Shown here: in pieces, positions 7,266-10,935 of the stretch | Numbering within the stretch: the first letter of the stretch is position 1 | How the letters are laid out: the number at the start of each line of letters is the position of its first letter | From: Methanosarcina sp. | Lineage (GTDB): Archaea; Halobacteriota; Methanosarcinia; Methanosarcinales; Methanosarcinaceae | Reading direction: 5' to 3' | Length of the DNA stretch: 10,935 bases | Assembly (NCBI GenBank): GCA_017883485.1 | Contig: JADGNM010000052.1 | Span: 1-10,935 of the forward strand | The notes under the pieces: model-generated | Told to the model about the DNA's origin: nothing | The model's input: the letters and a program-made list of their open reading frames with translations, nothing else | Databases searched by the model: none | Position numbers and translations under genes: made by a program

Positions 7266-7888
7266 TTATATCATATTCATAGCTTCAATTCCTTTTAAAG
7301 TTTTATTAGCAGATCGAAAAGACTGAAATCCTAACATTAGATTAAAGATTCGCTTTATAGATCTATGATCTTGTTCTATAATGTTATTCAAATACTTGAT
7401 TTGTCTAATGCCTACGTTTTTAGGTAGTATTTTATCATTTTTCAGTTCATCTATAGCAGGTGGAAAGCTGGATTCTTATCGACGGTTATTACTCTTGGAA
7501 TTTGATTATGATTAGAACTCAAAGCTTTCTTGAAGAATCTCATAGCTGCTTTTCGATTTCGCTTTGTACTTAACATGAAATCAATTGTATCTCCATTTGA
7601 GTCAACTGTTCGGTAAAAATATTTCCATTTACCTTTTACTTTGATATAGGTTTCATCAACTCTCCACGAATCGTTTGTTGGTCTTAACTGTCTTCTGATC
7701 TTCTTTTCTATTTCAGGAGAATATTGATGAACCCATCTCATTATAGTACTGTGATCAACTTGAATTCCTCTTTCTATCATCATTTTCTTTAAATTTCTAT
7801 AGCTCAATGGATATTTTAAGTACCATCTGACATTTAATAGGATAATTTCTCCTTCATAATGCTTCCATTTAAAGGAATTAGATAGCAT
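7266..7888 (-). pseudogene. IS6-family transposase, frameshifted
   Basis: The first frame (7888 to 7451, 145 aa) begins MLSNSFKWKH and shows IS6/IS240-type landmarks: VRWYLKYPLSYRNL, VDHSTIMRWVHQY, LRPTNDSWRVDETYIKVKGKW (first catalytic Asp in VDET), VDSNGDTIDFMLS (second Asp) and VDKNPAF. It then stops at TAG. Losing one base near 7464 explains this: the next frame continues PPAIDELKND, KNVGIRQIKYLNNIIEQDHR (catalytic Glu) and KTLKGIEAMNMI up to a TAA at 7266-7268. Together this gives about 208 residues, slightly short of the usual 220-240 or so. The gene is thus inactive as read, unless programmed or sequencing frameshifting applies. The C-terminal end touches the C/G-tract element. Confidence 0.88.
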
Positions 7889-7934
7889 ATTACTATCTTT
7901 AGTTTTCTTTTTATTCTATTATATCATTAGAAAA

Positions 7935-7953
7935 GATTTTTTGCAACGGAACC
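7935..7953 (-). repeat. IS6-type terminal inverted repeat
   Basis: On the minus strand this reads GGTTCCGTTGCAAAAAATC, very close to the GGNTCTGTTGCAAA-type ends of IS6/IS240 elements. It lies 47 bp before the transposase start, as expected. Confidence 0.75.
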
Positions 7954-8125
7954 CTTTTAGTTATATACTCTCATCTAAAAAATGATAGCGTTGGCAACTC
8001 TAGAATATCCCTAAAATACCCTATTTTGCTTGTGGACTTATGCTACTGGACTTTTGGACGGGTCGTGCATGGAACCCCAGTATGGCGTTTTCTTCGGTCT
8101 TTTAGTACAACTGCAGCAACTACTC
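7954..8125. other. Intergenic, no gene seen
   Basis: These 172 bp lie between the IS6 terminal repeat and the end of the pentapeptide-repeat frame. They contain a few short direct repeats (AAGTCCA-type words) but no coding frame, tRNA-like fold or clear terminator that I can support. Confidence 0.4.
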
Positions 8126-8500
8126 CTATGGTTTTTCAAAAAGAGTAGGATATTTTTCTTTTAGTGGTATGAGAAGCTTGTCGTCTAATTTTGCATTGTA
8201 AAGCGTTTTCGCCTCAGATAACTGTTCAATTGATAAATTGAGAGCCCCCTTAAGGTTAGCCCCTTCAAAGTCAGCTTCTTTAAGGTCAGCATCTTTAAGG
8301 TTAGCTGATCTAAGGTTAGTTCTTTTAAGGTTAGCTCCCTGGAAGTCAGCCCTTTCAAGGTTAGCCCCTATAAGATCAGTTCCTTCAAGGTTAGCTCCTA
8401 CAAAGTCAGTTCCTTCAAGGTCAGCTTCTTCAAGATTAGCCTTTTTAAAATCTGCTCCTTCAAGGTTAGCGCCTTCAAAATCAGCCCCATCAAGAGTAGC
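8126..8500 (-). pseudogene. Pentapeptide-repeat domain, cut from the JAMM protein by an in-frame TGA
   Basis: Reading on in the JAMM frame after the TGA at 8503-8501 gives 124 residues. They start ATLDGADFEGANLEGADF and continue as about 17 pentads of the A(D/N)LxX type, which form a right-handed beta-helix. The tail LSIEQLSEAKTLYNAKLDDK, then a KEKYPTLFEKP end and TAG, is typical for this family. The frame contains no ATG, GTG or TTG codon, so it cannot start by itself. In pentad register the TGA stands where Gly (GGA) is common, so one G-to-T change would explain the break. It is expressed only by readthrough, or not at all. Confidence 0.85.
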
Positions 8501-8890
8501 TCATTCAAAGTCCTCAAATTTCTCATCAATCACCTGGAGTTCTCTGACATTTCCTTCCGTGTCGTAACAAGTCCAGCTCTGTCTATCATAAGGATAGCCC
8601 ACTATTATGTGGCAATTTCCTGTTTTTGAAAACATGTGCAGATCAGCTTGTGAAGGTTCATGGTTTGGTCCTGGGTGACTGTGAATCGAGCCTACGGCTT
8701 TGACGTTCGGCATCATAAAAAGCTTTATGACTGCGTTTTGTTCACTTGATTCGGTACCCGGCAGTATAAGCACTTCAGTGATGATCCCATCTTTTTCCTG
8801 AAGAAGTCCTGCAAACTCCTGCGGGGCCGTGGACTTGCTGGTTTCGAGTATAAAAATGAGAGTATCACTAGCTATTCCCTTAATTCGCAT
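8501..8890 (-). CDS. JAMM/MPN+ metalloprotease (isopeptidase), N-terminal part of a JAMM-pentapeptide protein
   Basis: JAMM proteins are zinc isopeptidases; archaeal ones remove ubiquitin-like SAMP modifiers from proteins. All signature residues are present: Glu25 in PQEFAGLL, then HSHPGPNHEPSQAD giving His70, His72, Ser80 and Asp83 in the exact HxH-x7-S-x2-D spacing. The 129 aa cover the usual length of a compact archaeal JAMM domain, so this part could be active alone. It ends with FEDFE and TGA, and the same frame continues as pentapeptide repeats (8126-8500). AAGGAG lies 11 nt before the ATG, rather far but clear. It is downstream of, and on the same strand as, the helical-repeat gene, with a 261-bp gap. 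The cellular target is unknown. Confidence 0.9.
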   Translation of the reverse strand: MRIKGIASDTLIFILETSKSTAPQEFAGLLQEKDGIITEVLILPGTESSEQNAVIKLFMMPNVKAVGSIHSHPGPNHEPSQADLHMFSKTGNCHIIVGYPYDRQSWTCYDTEGNVRELQVIDEKFEDFE

Positions 8891-8901
8891 AAATGACTAT
8901 T

Positions 8902-8907
8902 CTCCTT
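8902..8907 (-). promoter_or_regulatory. Ribosome binding site of the JAMM gene
   Basis: AAGGAG on the minus strand, 11 nt before the ATG at 8890. It supports this start despite the long spacing. Confidence 0.55.
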
Positions 8908-9000
8908 AATATTTGTCATAAATTGTTTTAGGTTTAGAAAGTTGATTAGTGATTAATTTCAAGTTCTTGTCTCTTTAATACTTTTGCCACTGTAACAAAA

Positions 9001-9082
9001 GTTCTGTAAAATCGTAAATTCAACAAATTACTAGACCAATGGTGAGATCGTATCAAAAAATTAAATTTCAAATTTACAGAAC
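9001..9082. repeat. Inverted repeat between the JAMM and helical-repeat genes
   Basis: GTTCTGTAAA (9001-9010) and TTTACAGAAC (9073-9082) are perfect 10-bp inverted copies. Imperfect similarity continues inward for about 10 more bases. The 62 bp between them have no gene. It could be a small MITE relic or a transcript hairpin. Confidence 0.5.
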
Positions 9083-9151
9083 AAATTGCACACTGCCCAT
9101 TTTTGTGTACATATACGGGAAGTTGGATTAAGGATTATTTTCCATGATTTC

Positions 9152-10204
9152 TTATTCTCCTGGCTCATCGAGATATGGAGTAAGAGAAGAAAGAGCCTGT
9201 TCTCTTAGGTATTCGGACTGGATCCCACGTGCAAGATTAAGAGCCTTTTCTATAATCTTTTTTTGTTTGGGTTCATCCAGATAGGGAATCATTAATGAAA
9301 GGGCCTGCGGCCTCATGTCCTTGTCTTTAAGATTGCAAGCTAATTCAAGGGCTTGTCCAATAATTTCCTCTTTCTTTTGCTCATTCAGGTATGGAAGCAG
9401 CAGGGAATAGGATTCTACCCTTTTATATTGAGATGTAATCCCAGTTACAAGCTCAAGAGCTTTATCCATAATTACTTCATTTTTTGAGCCGTACACGTGC
9501 GGAATAAGTGAGTAAAGGATCTGGAACTTTGCATCTTCAGATTGAATCTTGGAGGAGAAGTCAAAAATATGTTCAATAAGTTCTTCTTTGCCCCGCCCTC
9601 TCAGATGGGGGGCAAGCGAAGAAAGAACAAGGGCTCTTTTGTCTTCATCCTGAATATCGGAGGTAGCGTAAAGGACTTTTTGTATATAGTATATCTTTCT
9701 TGGCCCCTCCATAATCGAAATAAGCTGGGAAAGGATCTCAGATCGCAAATCTTCGTTTTGGATATTGCAGGCAAAGTCAATGATTTTTTCCATAAATTCT
9801 TCTTTTTCCGGCCCCTCCAACTGAGAGATCAGCGAGAAAAAGACCTTTGTCCTCTGAACCTCTTTACTTTGATTCTTAACCTTGATTTCTGTAGTTTGCG
9901 CCATGTAGCCGGCAATTGGGGTATTTTCGGCTATAATTCCCTGGCCAAGTTGAATGTGCGTATATTTTTGCAATGGCTTCCTAAGAATGATATTGCCATC
10001 GGCTGTAACTTCGTTGTTAAGAGCAATCATTTCACCACTCTGGCTCCCTAAATGCTCTAAATCCTGAACAGTATTGCTTTTTGCCAGAAATTCTTCAAGC
10101 AGCCTATTAAATTCTCCAAGCACTTTGTTTCTGTCACTTGAACTTTGTTTTATATCATTTGAACGATCTTCGGCCATTGTTTTCTGCACTTCCTCATTTT
10201 CCAT
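9152..10204 (-). CDS. Helical-repeat (HEAT/ARM-like) protein, function unknown
   Basis: This is a 350-aa soluble protein with no signal peptide or membrane segment. Residues 1-50 are polar and helical. Residues 55-110 are a different, strand-rich part containing LGQGIIAENTPIAGYM. From about 118 on there are six units of about 36 residues plus a partial seventh, of pattern ALSSLIPYLDEPKKEEIIEK then ALELARGIQSEDLR. Each looks like two helices with conserved PYLDEP and EKAL positions. Such solenoids usually bind proteins; no catalytic site is visible. The last unit stops after DEPGE at TAA, yet the codons beyond still resemble the repeat (EIMEN), so the end looks truncated. The ATG at 10204 has no clear ribosome binding site; Met10 is an alternative. 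An IS/MITE end lies 24 bp upstream. Confidence 0.8.
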   Translation of the reverse strand: MENEEVQKTMAEDRSNDIKQSSSDRNKVLGEFNRLLEEFLAKSNTVQDLEHLGSQSGEMIALNNEVTADGNIILRKPLQKYTHIQLGQGIIAENTPIAGYMAQTTEIKVKNQSKEVQRTKVFFSLISQLEGPEKEEFMEKIIDFACNIQNEDLRSEILSQLISIMEGPRKIYYIQKVLYATSDIQDEDKRALVLSSLAPHLRGRGKEELIEHIFDFSSKIQSEDAKFQILYSLIPHVYGSKNEVIMDKALELVTGITSQYKRVESYSLLLPYLNEQKKEEIIGQALELACNLKDKDMRPQALSLMIPYLDEPKQKKIIEKALNLARGIQSEYLREQALSSLTPYLDEPGE

Positions 10205-10228
10205 AAAAAATAAGACTTCTCTAGCTAA

Positions 10229-10275
10229 GAGCCTATCCGAAAAGTGTTGTGACCACTGTAACTTTTATAGTTAGC
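10229..10275. mobile_element. Solo IS/MITE end, same family as the element at 5944-6070
   Basis: GAGCCTATCCGAAAAGT begins at 10229 after a TAA. 10224-10254 is identical, inverted, to 6045-6075, and weaker similarity continues to about 10275. No opposite end is found before the window ends, so this is a remnant or the edge of a larger element. The end points toward the start of the helical-repeat gene. Confidence 0.7.
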
Positions 10276-10899
10276 AGTATGCAATATGCACTTGTAAACC
10301 TACTGGTCTGTAACTTACTTGCTGCTTCAAAATCTTAAAGACCTTCAAAGCTTTTAATGGAGTTCCGGACCAGAAAAGCACTTATTCAGGTCTGATGGAT
10401 AAATTAAGCAACTACTTTGAGATATGGGATCGACATATGAAAAATGAAGATTTTTGAAAATATTTAATTCTAGGGGTATCGCCAACATTTCCAACAAAAC
10501 TACCGCTAGGAGTCGTAGCGAAATAACTTGAGGAATACATTTATATTTTTTAAGCAAAATAGGCGAAGCCGCTTGTGGAAATATTTAAGTACAGTGTAAA
10601 AATGGAATCAAGTTATTCCGCAGCGAGTACTAAGGAGTCGTAACGAAATAACCTAGGCAAAACACAATTTATTTGAACTTAATCAATGAGCTCATTTGCG
10701 AAAATATTTAGGAACAGTATAAAAAAGCGCCTAGTATCATGAAAATTTAATTGTGGATCAAATGAGTAAGCTCAGAATACCTTTATGCAGGTGAGAAGTT
10801 AACCAAATTATGTTCCATAATTAAATATTCGCGACACTAGTGCATCGATTCCATATATCTTAAATAAATTAATATAATAATAACAATATAATAATATAT
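10276..10899. other. Non-coding AT-rich stretch, no gene supported
   Basis: I find no convincing gene on either strand. The one short minus-strand frame (10557-10354) has no family resemblance or ribosome binding site. The stretch holds the imperfect 123-bp repeat described separately and, at its right end, a strongly AT-rich run that could carry a promoter. Confidence 0.5.
10460..10725 (+). repeat. Imperfect tandem repeats, period about 121-125 bp
   Basis: ATATTTA with similar flanks occurs at 10460, 10581 and 10704. After the second and third copies comes ACAGTRTAAAAA. GGAGTCGTARCGAAATAAC occurs at 10509-10527 and 10634-10652. Order and spacing are kept while the sequence between diverges. 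In the first copy CGCTA/TAGCG forms a small hairpin around GGAGTCG. Function is unknown. Confidence 0.6.
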
Positions 10900-10935
10900 A
10901 TGGCTCGTATAGGTCATCGTCCTAAATTATCTCTC
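10900..10935 (+). CDS. Possible start of a gene running off the window
   Basis: An ATG at 10900 opens a frame MARIGHRPKLSL that is still open at the window end. It follows a very AT-rich stretch. There is no ribosome binding site, and twelve residues are too few to assign a family. Confidence 0.2.
   Translation, partial: MARIGHRPKLSL

Larger units (their letters stand above)
7263..7953 (-). mobile_element. IS6-family insertion sequence, left end missing
   Basis: The element consists of the frameshifted transposase and one recognisable terminal repeat at 7935-7953. A matching repeat is expected just left of 7266, but the C/G-tract element stands there instead, and I find no copy further left up to the methyltransferase gene. 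The insertion sequence is therefore defective at both the gene and one end. Confidence 0.7.

Noticed and set aside
6953..7300. CRISPR array
   Set aside because: The repeats here are one inverted pair and hairpins, not regularly spaced direct repeats with spacers.
8501..8503. TGA as a selenocysteine codon
   Set aside because: The position is a variable pentapeptide site rather than a redox site, and no selenocysteine insertion element could be recognised nearby.
8238..8567. Plus-strand frame of 109 aa rich in SxLAPSKS-type repeats
   Set aside because: It is the antisense image of the minus-strand pentapeptide repeats; the 15-base period explains its repetitive protein.
9542..10051. Plus-strand 169-aa frame
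   Set aside because: It lies antisense to the helical-repeat gene, whose strong 36-residue periodicity shows which strand is coding.
10354..10557. Minus-strand 67-aa frame
   Set aside because: No ribosome binding site or recognisable motif, and it overlaps the non-coding tandem repeats.

Overview
The window looks like an accessory, transposon-rich stretch of an archaeal chromosome, most likely Methanosarcina. Three things suggest this: an archaeal Ski2-like helicase with zinc-finger cysteines, a JAMM protease of archaeal type, and group II introns nested inside the reverse-transcriptase (RT) genes of other group II introns. I recall that last pattern as described for Methanosarcina acetivorans. 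The genus is an inference; there is no rRNA or tRNA here to confirm it.

Positions 1-3278 are a pile of group II introns. Four domain V hairpins, each with a domain VI, mark four intron 3' ends at about 132, 2151, 3060 and 3278. Intron A carries an RT-HNH gene. That gene is cut twice: by intron B just before its SPLLAN motif (only B's 3' end is in the window), and by complete intron C inside its catalytic FADD motif. Intron C has its own intact RT (827-2074). The remnant ending at 3278 (intron D) appears to enclose A. The 5' halves of A, B and D lie left of the window.

Positions 3279-5939 hold a promoter-like region and a large intact helicase (826 aa). A 127-bp MITE with TTA target duplications sits directly behind its stop codon. 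An intact class I SAM methyltransferase follows (6251-6952), preceded by a short tandem repeat.

Positions 6980-7953 hold a second MITE-like element with C/G-tract ends, next to a frameshifted IS6-family transposase on the minus strand whose left end is lost.

Positions 8126-10204 hold two minus-strand genes. The downstream one encodes a JAMM isopeptidase followed, in the same frame but after a TGA stop, by about 17 pentapeptide repeats and a typical pentapeptide-protein tail. The repeat half has no start codon of its own. The upstream one encodes a helical-repeat protein with about six 36-residue units, and its repeat pattern also runs on for a few codons past its stop. An IS/MITE end identical over 31 bp to the MITE behind the helicase lies just upstream of it. 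The last 680 bp hold no recognisable gene, only imperfect repeats with a period of about 123 bp. Overall: an intact helicase and methyltransferase, surrounded by active or decayed mobile DNA and by genes carrying in-frame stops.
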